DNA of 64,000 bases from Harmonia axyridis (lineage: Eukaryota; Arthropoda; Insecta; Coleoptera; Coccinellidae): assembly GCF_914767665.1 (NCBI RefSeq), contig NC_059503.1, positions 56,438,352 to 56,502,351 on the forward strand, read 5' to 3'. The translations under genes and the position numbers were made by a program. The notes under the pieces are model-generated. The model did not search any database and was not told the DNA's origin. It saw nothing but the letters and a program-made list of their open reading frames with translations. Of this stretch, positions 10,262-21,439 are shown one piece after another. The stretch's first letter is position 1; every line of letters begins with the position of its first letter.

Positions 10262-10800
10262 TTTTCCAATACGTGGTTTCATTTTGATAAGCCGGCTATC
10301 TAGGCAGCTGTCTTCTTCTGGCATTTGACAAGTAAAAACTAAACTAAACTAAAAACTAACTGGAAATTTTGCAGTTCGAAACACTAGTGTGAGCATATTT
10401 GGCTCGTCGTGAAGCATCTTCTCGGACGGCAATAGTGAAACTGGTGGAAAAATTGTTGTGACGATTTAGCGATACGAAGAAACAAAAGCGTTGTGTCGCT
10501 CAAGAATAACTGAGAACAGTCGAAGTTTTTCGATTCCTCGTCAATCTTGGGAATTAGGCCTTCCACAAATGACATAACAACGTATTTTGCATAAAGACTT
10601 ATTAGATCTTGAACCTCCGAAAGTTCAGTTAACATAAAACTTGAGCCGGTCAATCACAAGCAACGTCATATCTGATTGGTTCCTTGAAATGCATAGAAAA
10701 ATCATTTTCAGTGATGAGGCCCACTTCACCTTGGAGGCTACGTTAATAAGTAAGCAGAATTTGAAGCTCGGAAAATCAAAGAATGATTGTTGAAGCCTCT
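10262..10800 (+). pseudogene. Relic of a second mariner-like transposase family
   Basis: The leader TTTTCCAATACGTGGTTTCA followed by GCAGCTGTC and TTTGACAAGTAAAAACTA matches leaders at 27031 and, reversed, at 53945. Downstream broken frames give SFSIPRQSWELGLPQM, RILHKDLLDLEPPKVQLT, SDWFLEMHRKIIFSDEAHFT, the stretch before and around the first catalytic Asp of mariner-type transposases with a DUF4817-like N-terminus. Several stops are present and the rest of the gene is missing. Confidence 0.7.
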
Positions 10801-11365
10801 TCATTGGTTAACCATCAGCGTATTGTTACTTCGACTAAAAATTTTTTCCCTGCTTCCTGTTTTAGTTGATATGAATCATAGATAGGTTGAAAAAAATTTC
10901 GAATCAAATAGATATTCATTCAAGCATGTTATAAAAGATTGGTTATTGGTTCGACATCAAACACACGGGAAAAGAGTGAAATATCAGAGTTGAAACATAA
11001 AGTAACAACCTATAACGTTTTCTATAACTATTTCACAATTTTACAATCGTATAACACCAAGTCTCCTATATATTTCAAAAAATAATCTATAATCTGTTAT
11101 TAGTATCACATAAACTACAAAATTTAACGAAGAAAACGTTTCAGAATGTTTCGAATATATAAAGCAGAAACCGAGATAAAACGAAATATTTGAAACAGTA
11201 ACATTTCAGAAACGCACTGTAACTAGAGAATGAAGCAAGATAGTTACGTATGATCTGATTTCAGATATCTTATTATTTCGAAAAAAGAGATCCTTGAAGA
11301 TCTTTCTTTTAATTCTCATAGTTCTCGAGATAATCTCAGTGAGCATCAAATAGGCAGATCCTCAG

Positions 11366-11938
11366 AGTAATAAACATAGATAGAGGGAGCATATGTCATT
11401 TTCAGTAAGCAAATTTTGTCCTCAACATGAACTATCAAATTTGACAAGCAGCACGCGGAAATGAAAACATATCAGTGATACGATATTTCACTCAATTCGC
11501 GAGTTCCTCCACAAAGAACGCAATTCTCATGTTCTATAGTGAATCAACGTTTCCTATAAACTCAAAATATATTGAAATGAATACCCAAGTACATCAAAAA
11601 TTCAGAAAACAAACTTCAAGCGCGTCAAACAACAGGAAACAACGGATGACACTAGGAGAGCAAAAGTTGCCAAACCTTGGATTTCAGCAGAAAATAATAA
11701 ATATTCTTCTTATTATAAATTCGACAATTACGAAAAATATTGGATACCAAATATTCATATTTGCATAATTAATCGGGAATCACTCAAATCAATATATTTC
11801 ATTAAAAATAATATACATTCATAATGACATAGTAAATTTGTGGATTTAAAATATATCACAATCCGACAACGTAATCTAACCATTTTGGGAACATGTAAAA
11901 ATTGCGTACCTATACTCCCTCTATCTATGTTTATTACT
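11366..11938. mobile_element. MITE with perfect 24-bp terminal inverted repeats
   Basis: Bases 11366-11389 (AGTAATAAACATAGATAGAG and four more) are the exact reverse complement of 11915-11938. The interior matches, in reverse, 19440-19905. No transposase frame is seen, and the superfamily cannot be told because the target duplication is unclear. Confidence 0.75.
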
Positions 11939-12359
11939 GTTCGATTGATTCTTTCTACATCTACTGAAAGACATGCGCCCCACGCATACTCTATGGTCAG
12001 ACCCTACAGGTACAGGTTTGTTCCAAACGCCAGAAGAGAGCATTCCAAGTAATAAAATATATTATATCTAGGTAAATATCTATTATGAACAATTTGATAA
12101 GAATCAAGAGAGATAAAATTGGATTACTTAGATTTGAATTATTACCGGGAAATCCAAATAAAATTGCTGAGTAATAACAACATCTGTTCCGACTAAAACT
12201 GTGTCAAAAATCCACTTACATACAATACTTTTGTACTCCCAACTAGGTGTTACGTCCGAATTCTCAACAAGTCTAAAGAGAAACGTCTGCTTATCTATTA
12301 TTCATCACCAAGGCCTTAAACGTCATTTCGAAATTCCAAAGTACAAAAAGCACACAATG

Positions 12360-12720
12360 CAGCAGAACTAATGGGCGGTCTATTCCCATTATCGCCACCT
12401 TGAGGGCCGTAATGGCCTAGCTTCGGGCACAACGGATATCATCTACTCTCTATACACACGGCGACGTTGCCACGCCTACGCCCTATTCCAGATCCCCGCG
12501 CCGAGTAGAGGCGGCAACGTCGCTTCGACGCGGCCGAAATTTCTCCTTCAACTTGACACTCGCAGATGGAGCAGTGACCTTAAGCCAACCCCTAAACGCG
12601 TGGTAACGAAGGGTTCGCTACCAGGAGATTAGGAGTGGGGAGGAGATGGGTGGTCCTTCGAGTCGGATACCCGGGCTTAGGCCTCTTCGATGATTCATCA
12701 GCCTAAAGTGCGGCTCCCTC
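12360..12720. other. GC-rich island with an 11-bp perfect hairpin
   Basis: This segment is far richer in G+C than its surroundings. GCGACGTTGCC at 12461-12471 pairs perfectly with GGCAACGTCGC at 12513-12523 across a 41-base loop. I see no coding frame that I recognise. Possible conserved regulatory DNA. Confidence 0.4.
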
Positions 12721-12964
12721 TCTTCAAAACCTCACGCCTGAAGGCTTGTTGGAAATAAGTTTCACGTTGTAAATGAGGGTGATAGTGTAGATTGGGGTGG
12801 TGTCGTCGATTTTCGGGTAGAGGAATATTCAGGGTGGGTTGTTTTGTAGGGAGGATGGGTTGGATACCTCTTTCGTTTGATGGTTTACTGTGAAGTGGAA
12901 CTGGTGGCAGAGCGAAGGGGTGGAAATTTATCCGAGTTGGAAGCAGAATGTAATGATAAATAGC

Positions 12965-13358
12965 TTTTTTCGGCAACCGTCCGGGAAGTGCTCACTTCCC
13001 GGACGCTTTTTCTCTGAGAAAGTAGCATTTCCCGGCCTAGTCCGGAAAGTACGTACTTCCCGGACTAGGCCGGAAAAGAATCATAGAATCCATAGCAACC
13101 GAGATAACGGCTGACAGTTCATATGAAATTAGTTGTCAAAAATTTGCATGTTTTTTTATCGCAATCGCAATAAAATATGGAAAGCAGCAGCGATAGTGTT
13201 ATTTTACATGGTTGCCGAAAAAATATTGTACGCAACACGCCCGAAAATGTTTTTTTTGGACTCACAGACTTCCAGGACTCGCTTACGCTCGTCCTGGAAT
13301 TTTGTCTATTCGTCCAAAAAAACCCTATTTTCCGGACTTGTTACGTAAATTACTATTT
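12965..13358 (+). repeat. Palindrome-rich repeat, copy A
   Basis: About 390 bases that recur at 45711-46166 with high identity. It holds three palindromes: 12978-13005 (13-bp perfect arms), 13032-13073 (21-bp arms, one mismatch, no loop) and 13272-13297 (CCAGGAC and GTCCTGG arms). The ends GCAACCGTCCGGGAA and the complement of TTCCGGACTTGTTAC form a weak terminal inverted repeat. This suggests an unclassified non-autonomous DNA element. Confidence 0.8.
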
Positions 13359-13458
13359 TTGGAGGGTTATAATGGAATATATCATATCTCTTCATATAAA
13401 ATATGTATACCTACTGGCTGATGGTATTTTGATGACTTCATATGTATACTTTTCGTAA
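13177..13458 (+). CDS. Unrecognised small open frame in the palindrome-rich repeat (copy A)
   Basis: The frame begins MESSSDSVILHGCRKNIVRN and runs 93 codons, leaving the repeat after about residue 60. Copy B keeps the first 60 residues with two point changes and four changed residues (SLTL versus ERKR) where a palindrome is inverted. An overlapping frame at 13133-13348 (71 codons) is kept equally well, because there are few substitutions, so neither frame can be called coding with confidence. The N-terminus has the flavour of an HTH transposase start, but this is a guess. Confidence 0.2.
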   Translation: MESSSDSVILHGCRKNIVRNTPENVFFGLTDFQDSLTLVLEFCLFVQKNPIFRTCYVNYYFWRVIMEYIISLHIKYVYLLADGILMTSYVYFS

Positions 13459-15010
13459 ATTCAAATAAAAAACTTATGAAACATACTGAAAATCTTGCAA
13501 TTAAAGTTAGGTATAAACTTTATCGTCAAATATCTGATTTTCACGTAAGATATTTCTCACATTCTCATATTTATACTTTTCTTTATAGTTTTTGTTCAGT
13601 GTACTCAAATAATATCTGAAATAGGTATAGATAATTACGTACGTTGAACAAATTTCAATTAATTAACAAATAATTTGATCATTATACGACATAACATACT
13701 TACATTAATTTGACATCCTGTTGATAATAATAATTAAATTTGCTTTCAATAGTCATACCAAATAACGTTCAAACCTCCACTCAATCCAATTGAGTAAATG
13801 AATAGGTAGATAGATATATTCATTTGACCAAATAAAATAATTTCTATAATGTCTATTATAGAAATAATTCGAGTGAATTCTTTTATACTAATTCCAATGA
13901 CCTGTTTATTCAATGAAAATAACATGTTAGATCTAACGACATCACAATTTTATGTTTTATTATATCCGTTGAAATGTTCCATTGACAATATGACAATAAT
14001 TTGGACAGTTCAATGGATAACGTAGCATAAATATTGAATAAAGACGTCCATCATAATTAATTTTTATCTGGGGACTACCTACTCAATATTTTTTAACGAA
14101 ACAATAGTCATTTATTATACAAGCATTGATATGCTTTCAGGAGATTAAAATTCAAAAACGAAAAATCCGTATTTCCCTGTGAATTATTTCAATATCCTAT
14201 CATAAGCAGCTCAGAAATAGAGCAGAGAAAAGTTTGAGTATTTTCGTCTTTTTCATTGTCATCACGTTAGCCATGATATTACAGCCGAAGGAAAATAGCT
14301 AGCACAAAACTTTATATGTCATTCGAAAGCCTGCAGAATGGAGAAGTTTTTACTGCAAAGAAAACATATTCTCATTTATAGTTTTTCATTCATAAAACGA
14401 TTGGAAAGATACAACTTATTTCGCTCTCTTCAGAATATTTGTATTCACCACTTCACTGCTCATATCAAGGCAAATTTAATGCTTTTTCAGAATATATGAT
14501 CAAATTCGATGAGGACGCAGAAATGAATGAGATATGATTGGTTTCACGGAAAAAAGTGATGAAATCCGTGAAATCAAAAAATGTTAAATTGAAGAATAAC
14601 CACCAACATTTCGAGCATGTGGTATATGACATATTTTGTTGCAAATGACTTGTTTAATCTCCCCTTGAAGTTAGACCGTTTTAAAAGTGTACACCCTGTA
14701 TAACTTAGAATATTACAAACTTGTCAGATATTCATGTGAACAGCAAGTATGCACATTGAGGCGCTTGCAAATATAGGTAAACAAAGGTGTACCTAAATCA
14801 TAACTACAAGGTATATCTATACGAAAAGGGGAATGCTTAGAGAAGGCGTACACTTGCAGAATTTGATTAGCTCGAACCAGGACGATTCGAAATCTGCCAT
14901 GATTAAATTTGAAGGACAATACGTTTTCCGTCAAACTATTGAGTGCCTGCTAACTATCAGTCCAATTCGACCAAACGATAGAATGGTATGAAATAAAGTA
15001 ACTCTACTAG
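13360..15010. other. No gene recognised
   Basis: AT-rich DNA without a supported gene. A near-perfect hairpin with a 4-base loop lies at about 13838-13870 (TTTCTATAAT, GTCT, ATTATAGAAA). The end of a dispersed element, TACACCCTGTATAAC, is at about 14688-14703. Confidence 0.45.
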
Positions 15011-15017
15011 GTATATG

Positions 15018-15490
15018 TACTGGGGCATTGTGGTTTTGAAGGAAACGAAAAAGACGATGAACTTGCAAAAAGGGCATCAAGGTTAACACCTGTTGGTTCT
15101 GAGGCCTTCTGTGGACTTGGAAAAGTCCAATATAACACAGTGATCCAACAATGGGAGTGAGACAATAGAAAAACCCTCCGGGTCTTGCTTAGGCAAAGAA
15201 ATTTGTAGTACTTTCACCGATCTCTACCAGGAAGCTTCTGATTTCTGAAGCTACCACGAGCTGAGCTTCGGGTAATGGTGGGACTGCTGACAGGACACTG
15301 TCGGTGTAAATACCTATTGTACCGCATGGGTAACTCAGTAGATGAGATCTGCAGACTTTGTGGAATGAAACAGCCGAACACAGGGAACAGTCAGTTCTAG
15401 ATACTCACGAAGTAATAGCCAAAGCTCCTGAGGATGTCGTCTGTTTCGTTAACCGTATCGACGGCCTCCCTGATGGGTTTGTATGAATAG
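15018..15490 (+). pseudogene. Non-LTR retrotransposon relic, RNase H and C-terminal zinc-knuckle end
   Basis: The plus-strand frame GHCGFEGNEKDDELAKRASR, then GSEAFCGLGKVQYNTVIQQW, resembles the end of the RNase H domain of I/R1/Jockey-type ORF2 proteins (G-H-x-G-x-x-G-N-E-x-A-D-E-L-A). Broken frames continue with a GLLTGHCRCKYLLYRMG-like block and ICRLCGM, the usual Cys-rich tail. Stops and frameshifts are frequent. Confidence 0.75.
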
Positions 15491-15594
15491 GTAGAGTTAA
15501 CAACATAAGATTGAATTGGTCGCAGTTCGCGAAAGGCTAAAATAGCCGCAACGATCCCGATTCAGTGAACAATAATAATAATGGCGTCATTTAA

Positions 15595-15931
15595 TAGTAT
15601 ATTAGTCAACGAGCGGTAATGTAGGTCATAACTCACGCAGATGAAGTGATCAAGTGAGTTATGACCATTACCGCAAGTTGAATACTTACTATACTTCATC
15701 TACGAATCTAACAATAAATACTATAATACAAGAATAGAGAAAAAACTTCATTGACAAACCCCAAAAGTTACCTATAAACGTCAAAATTATCAAAGTGATA
15801 TTTCTCTCCTCAAAAACAATAATGGTTGTCTTTTCGAACAACCGAACACAGAAGCATAGAAGCACAGAGCCATCTTTTCCGGTTTATTAAAGTGAGTTAT
15901 TATAACTCACGTTGTCTGTTAATAGATACTA
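15595..15931. mobile_element. piggyBac-like MITE with TTAA duplication
   Basis: TTAA stands at 15591-15594 and 15932-15935. Just inside are TAGTATATTAGTCAACGAG and the complement of CGTTGTCTGTTAATAGATACTA. Inside the left end is a strong stem: 15613-15636 pairs with 15654-15674 (8 plus 13 base pairs around a 3-base bulge). A second short stem, GTGAGTTA and TAACTCAC, is near the right end. There is no coding frame. The TTAA target suggests mobilisation by a piggyBac-type transposase. Confidence 0.7.
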
Positions 15932-16599
15932 TTAATTGCTCAGAAGCAGTTGAAAAATGAATGTATGATTCAATAGGTAGATAAAGAAAAATAAATAATG
16001 GTCAGTAGTGTGTATTTTGTAGTGTAATTTTCATTAGTTGATTTTTGCGATTCTGAAACAGATTTCCAAAGAAAGACAAACGTGAACCATAGAGTTCTAT
16101 ATCTCATCTCAATACCTAACAGAAATTTGTCATCGCAGCAACGTGACCCGTCAATAAAATCAATCAGACGTAGTCGCCATCGACAAATAGACGCGATACC
16201 TGGTCGTTATAGCGACCGCTTTGATTGATGATGATTATCGACTCCAATGGGAAGCGAACCGAGAGGGTATACAGCCGATATAATGAATATTCGTGCGAAA
16301 TTGCACGGCATCTAGCAGGCCGAGAAATGAACAGTAGAAACGGGTAATTAGAAGTATCGAGGTGGAAGCCTTTCACCGACCGGTCTCGCGATTTCCCAGG
16401 CCACTTTCTTTTCTGAACTTGGGCGATTGTTGGCGAGATCACTTATGTGCTGAGAGATGTGCAGTTTTACTTGAATTTCATACTGATTGCGGAATAATTC
16501 AAAATTCCATGAATGAAGAACTGAAAATTATTGAAAATTATTTTCTTGAGTAGCGCTTATGCCCTAATCAAAATAAAACACAAGTAATTTTCAATAATT

Positions 16600-17640
16600 C
16601 CGTCTTGAATCATAATTATACTCCCAAATATTTTGGAGTTAAACTTAATTCTTCTTTGAATTTCAAGGTCCACTTAGAAAATTCACGTTTGAAATTGAAG
16701 TCGAGAAATAATATCCTTCAAAAATTGGCTGGTTCTTCATGAGATGCTGATGCCAGCACTCTTCCTGCGGCAGCTTTGGCCTTGGTTTTTTCTGCTGCTG
16801 AATACTGTTGTTCTGTTTGGTTCAATAGTGCTCATGTTCATAAAATTGATGCACAGCTTAACGTTTCTATGAGAATTTTTAGAGAAACTATTAGATCTCC
16901 ACCTTCACATTGGTTTTAGTGCTATCGCCTCATATTCGTAGACAGGCCTCAGTCAAGAAATCTTGGAAAAAATTCATTTTTAACTCGAACTTATTTTCAA
17001 TTGTTTCTTACCTCCCAGATACTAGAACTTCCAGATTAAAGTCACGCAGACCTTTATGGATTAATACTTCCCTTCAATCTAATGAAAGTGATAAGGAAAT
17101 TTGGCGTTCGGAGAGGAGTTCTTGTAATGTATTCAACAAAAGTCTTATCGTTGATCCTTTAAACAAAGTTCTAGGTTTCAATCAATTTGGTGTATTTTAA
17201 ATCGACTTAGGACTGGTCATTGTAGTTGCAATAGTACGCTCTTCAAATTGCATTGTATTGAAAGCCCACTTTGTGAGTGTGGTGTAGACGAAACCATTGA
17301 CCACTTGGTGCATACCTAGTTGTCCGATTCATAAATTTCATGGTGGTTTCGAAGCTATCCATTCAGTTTTAGATTCTTTCTCAGAATTGTTAACATCAAA
17401 TCAATATAACGAAAACTTTAACATGTATTACTCCATTCTGGTTCTTGTCTTATTTGTTTTCAGATTTAATTCCACATCTTATTTTAAAAGAATTATTATC
17501 TTATTTATGTTTTCATTTAGTCTTTGCGATGATCTTCTGTATTGTGTTTGTTATTTTTCAATTATCTTCCTTATAGTTTGCAGATTTCATCTAGTAAACA
17601 TACCTAGTCTGTAGTTCAATACAAACTAAGTATTTCGAAT
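16600..17640 (+). pseudogene. Non-LTR retrotransposon relic (ORF2 C-terminal part), family L, copy 1
   Basis: The frame reads GVKLNSSLNFKVHLENSRLK, then SRNNILQKLAGSS, LPAAALALVFSAAEYCCSVW, NSAHVHKIDAQLNVSMRIF, the segment downstream of the reverse transcriptase domain in Jockey-like ORF2. Later fragments give a GxGHCxC-like block and CECGVDETIDHLVHT, the Cys/His-rich tail. The 17020-17400 part is closely matched by 20690-21060, with shared words such as GTGTATTTTAAATCGACTT. Multiple stops show it is dead. Confidence 0.75.
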
Positions 17641-19180
17641 TTCCATATATGTAGATACCCCCACACATTCAGAAAAGTACAGATTAATTGAATTTTATTT
17701 CAAGAATTATCGAATCCTTTTTGAAAGTTGGGTCGTATTTGGTTATAAAACTTAATTAGATAATGAATTCCATATTTCCAATTGTCTTCAGAATGAAAAA
17801 AAGACCTCACACTCAAAAGAAAAATTTCTTAAAAATCTGAAATTTGTTTGAGATAGGTATATTAGTTTTTCACGCATTCAGATGTTATTTCTTTTCTTTC
17901 AAGTCTTCCCTTGAAACATTGAAACAAATATTAGAAATCTTTCTATATAACCGTCAAGTGTCAAAAGCGATGTTCAAGATGAATCAATACAACTTATATT
18001 CAATACAACTCTAAACAAAGAAATACTAACACAGCCTTGCACTTACTACAAATAGCTACAAACTCCTGTACCCTCACTCTTCAGGTATAAACAATTATCC
18101 CTCTCTCTACTCATAAACAACCACCATCCATCTGCCACCCCGATTCCCAACAATCCCATTGGCTTTCACGCACATCCCTTCTCCCCTCCCCCCTAGACCT
18201 TATTCAATGTCAAATGAGTGGGGGACAGCGCGTAAGGGTGCGTAAGTTGGGCCCGCCTACTACCTCCTCCCTTTTCTACGTTCCTGATACCGAGCCCTTT
18301 ACTTCCACGTGGTTTAGGGGTTGAAACAAGGTCGTATGGGCTAAGAAGGCCCTTTTCGGACCGTTTCAAGGGTGAACGAATGCGTAGGGCCGAAAACCGA
18401 CACCGTGAAGGTCTCAGCCGTGAACTTCCGAAATAAGAAAGTGCGTACGAAGGGCTGCGACGTTGCCATTTTGTTCGGGAGTGGGGTGCGGTGTTGATGA
18501 TTGGGCGCGATGGAGGGAGACGAGGGAAAATGGTGGACGTCGAACGAATGGGATTAGGGTTCGAACGGTCTTAAGGGGGTTTCACACGTTGATTAGCCCT
18601 GAAGTTGCATCAATGAATGCATTGTATTGAACTCCAGACGTTATGGGGACTTTTATAACCGCTCTATTATGTTTATAGGAACGTAAAATACGCGAAAAAA
18701 TAATAAAATCCCAAGGTTTTACTGCATGTTTACTGCAAGCGTTGGAGAGTTCAGATATATCTGTCTTATTAACGAAAACTCATGAAGGTTATATTTAGAT
18801 TTTAGTGCTACAAATTCCAATCTAACAATAATATTACGCGCGAATATGAGAGGGCTCTGTACACACTGCACAGGCTATCGCGCGTTGTAATACCCACCAA
18901 TGATTCATTGATTTTTCATCGGGAATTGGACAGATGAAAAATTTTTTTGGTTGTTCATTTTAGCCAAATATAATAATAATTTTGAGACTGTTTCTTTCAG
19001 TATAAGTATAGCCAAGCCACATGGACTTTATTATTCTGCAGATAAAAAATGCGTTATCAATTGAGTTGACCTGAGGATGATTATCATGCTTTTCAATTCA
19101 GTTGATGTGGTTGACAAAAGATTAGCTTTGAACAACCTATATGTTGTGAGCATTCAAAATATTTTCGAGTGTCACATGCA
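17640..19180. other. No gene recognised; GC-richer block at 18120-18620
   Basis: AT-rich DNA surrounds a block with runs of C then G (CTCCCCTCCCCCCTAGACC, GAGTGGGGTGCGGTG) and many CpG. No coding frame is recognised. The block could be a regulatory or promoter-like region. Confidence 0.4.
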
Positions 19181-19184
19181 AAAT

Positions 19185-19430
19185 TGCACGAGGCTAAATT
19201 CGGCCAAAACATAATCTTGAGCTTGATTCTGGTGGATACAATAAACCAATTTTGTTAAACATTTGTGAACATAGGTAACTTTGATGATTTTTTTTATTAC
19301 ACTTCCATATTTCTGATATTGTTATAAAGGGTGTTTTTAGAGGGTGAGTCACCCTTTTTTTGGGAGAAAATCTTTCGTTGTATTTGTTTTGGTGAAAAAA
19401 TGAAAGCATTCGATGGAGCATAACTATGCC
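19185..19430. repeat. Single arm of the foldback family seen at 62696-63425
   Basis: The segment with GATTCTGGTGGATACAATAA, ATTTCTGATATTGTTATAAA and GAAAGCATTCGATGGAGC follows the right arm of the foldback element at 62.7-63.4 kb. A short palindrome GGGTGAGTCACCC interrupts it. Confidence 0.6.
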
Positions 19431-19439
19431 GGTATGAAT

Positions 19440-19905
19440 GTATATTATTGAATGAAATATATTTATTTGAGTGATTCCTGATTAAATATGCAAATTTGAA
19501 TATTTGGAATCCGATATTTTTCCTAATTGTCGAATTTATGATAAGCAGAATATTTTTTATTTTCTGTATCTACCTGCTGAAATCCAAAATTTTGCAACCT
19601 TTGCTCTCCTAGTGTCATCGGTTGTTTCACGTCTTTTGGCGCGTTTGAAGTTCGTTTTCTGAATTTCTGATATATTTAGGTATTCATCTCAATGTATTTT
19701 GAGTTACTATGAAACGTTGATTCACTATAGGACATAGAAAGTGCGATCTTTGTGGAGAAACTCGCGAATTGAGTGAAATATCGTATCACTTATTATGTTT
19801 TGATTTCGGCGTATTTCAGGTCAAATTTGATAGTTCATGTTGGGGACAAAATTTGCTTACTGAAAATGACATATGCTCACTCCATCTGTGTTTATTACTC
19901 TGAAG
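19440..19905 (-). repeat. Truncated reverse copy of the 11366-11938 MITE
   Basis: Read in reverse complement, this follows the interior of the element at 11.4-11.8 kb with scattered substitutions. It keeps the equivalent of that element's left terminus (TGTTTATTACTCTG near 19905) but stops short of the other. Confidence 0.75.
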
Positions 19906-20449
19906 TAGACTACTGATTGAATAACCATTTAGAATCTCTTCTTTCGATGTTATTTCTTTGTATTGACAAACGTGCCATCTACCTCCGTTCAAGTCTTTGT
20001 ATGGCCGTTGACAGACGTGATAAGCAAACTAGACGCCGATTGAATAATTAAGCCATATAGTCCGCTTCCGGTCTCCCGACCTACTCGACCCGTCCTTCCG
20101 GTCTTTGGACAGACCTCGTTTATGTGTGCGGCTTTGCTCTCTGATGCTCCCTTGGTAGAAGTGGTTAAATACAATGTTGTTTGCATGGTCGGCACAGGAA
20201 ATTACTATAGTCGTATAGTCGCGAGGTGTTTGTCGATTGGAGAGATAAAGATAACTTTAATCTGCAGTTGCATATTAAAAGCGAGTTGGTTAATCAGAAT
20301 TCTGATAACTCCGTCACTTGCTGAGTAATACAAAATATTTATCAATGAACAAGTATATTCCATTGATCGTTTGAAATTCTCCTCTCGTTTCGCATATTTT
20401 TTTTTTTACGTAATTCCTAAATCCATTCTAAATTGCAAGAACAAACAGA

Positions 20450-20590
20450 AATGACAGATTCCTAGGATCATTTCAAGAAAAGGAAGTCCTATAACCATTG
20501 TCCGGTCAACATTTTGTTTTCGAGATACGGATGTTGAAATTTGTTTTTTTTTAAGCACCTTTCCTTCACAATATATTCAACTTCAATTCA
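20450..20590 (-). repeat. Dispersed repeat fragment shared with 62540-62680
   Basis: The complement reads GTTGAATATATTGTGAAGGA then AAGGTGCTT and TCTCGAAAACAAA, the same order as at 62540-62640 on the plus strand, followed in both by a CCTATAGGACTT-like word. It is a fragment of a non-autonomous element. Confidence 0.55.
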
Positions 20591-20684
20591 GGATAGATAT
20601 TACAATTTGAAGTTTTCATTATTTGATATTTTTTCTGGAACAGTGCTCGATTCTTTCCTTTAGGACTTTCTCTTGGTGGAACTG

Positions 20685-21420
20685 CCAGATTAAAGTCACG
20701 CAAATATTTATGGGTTAATACTTTCCTCCATTCTAATAAAAGTGACATGAAAATTTGGCCTTCGGAATGAAGTTCTTGTAATGTCTTCAACAAAAGTCTA
20801 ATCGTTGATCCTTCAGAGAAAGTTCTAGGTTTCAATCTCCCTGAGAAAATTTGGTGTATTTTAAATCGACTTGGGACTGGTCATGGTCGTTGCAATTGTA
20901 AACTCTTCAAATGGCATTCCATTGAAAGCCCAGTTTGCGAGTGTGGTGTGGAAAAAAAACCATTGACCACTTGGTGCATACTTGTCCAATTTATAAATTT
21001 CATGGTGGTTCCCAAGCTATCCATTCAGTTTCAGATTCTTTTTTAGAATGGGTCACTAACTTCAAATCAATAGGTATAATGGAACCTAACATCTATTGCT
21101 CATTTCTGGTTCTTTTCTTTTTTGTTTTCAGATCAAGTTATAAAGTCGTCAACCGTTGGTGAAGAGAAAGGATATAATAATAAATATAAATATGTCAGCT
21201 TATTCTGTAAACAAATACACAAACCAGTCACTGCACCTATACGGGGTGACAGAATTTTTGCTGAGGTTTTTATCTGTGCTGTTGTATCATTCGTTAAAAT
21301 GTATGATGTCCCGTTTACATTTCCACTGCTAATACTGAGATTACATCTACACATGCTTTGTTGTTTGAAAGTTCATAATTTTTTGTTTTGCTCTATCTCA
21401 AAAGAATATAAATGTAAACT
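20685..21420 (+). pseudogene. Non-LTR retrotransposon relic, family L, copy 2 with 3' UTR
   Basis: From AGATTAAAGTCACGCA to about 21120 the sequence follows 17035-17470 closely, including the Cys-rich tail CECGVEKK. From 21130 it continues into a non-coding tail (AATATAAATATGTCAG, CTATACGGG, TTTATCTGTGCTGTTGTATC) that is found again alone at 58990-59280, which suggests the element's 3' untranslated region. The inserted A run at 20950 and other indels break the frame. A mariner lies directly downstream. Confidence 0.75.
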
Positions 21421-21439
21421 ACCAGTAAGTAGATATATA

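Noticed and set aside
12971..13358. Palindrome-rich repeat as an integrated parvovirus-like terminus
   Set aside because: The hairpins and the flipped core invite this comparison, but no capsid or replication protein sequence is near either copy, so only the mechanism analogy is kept.
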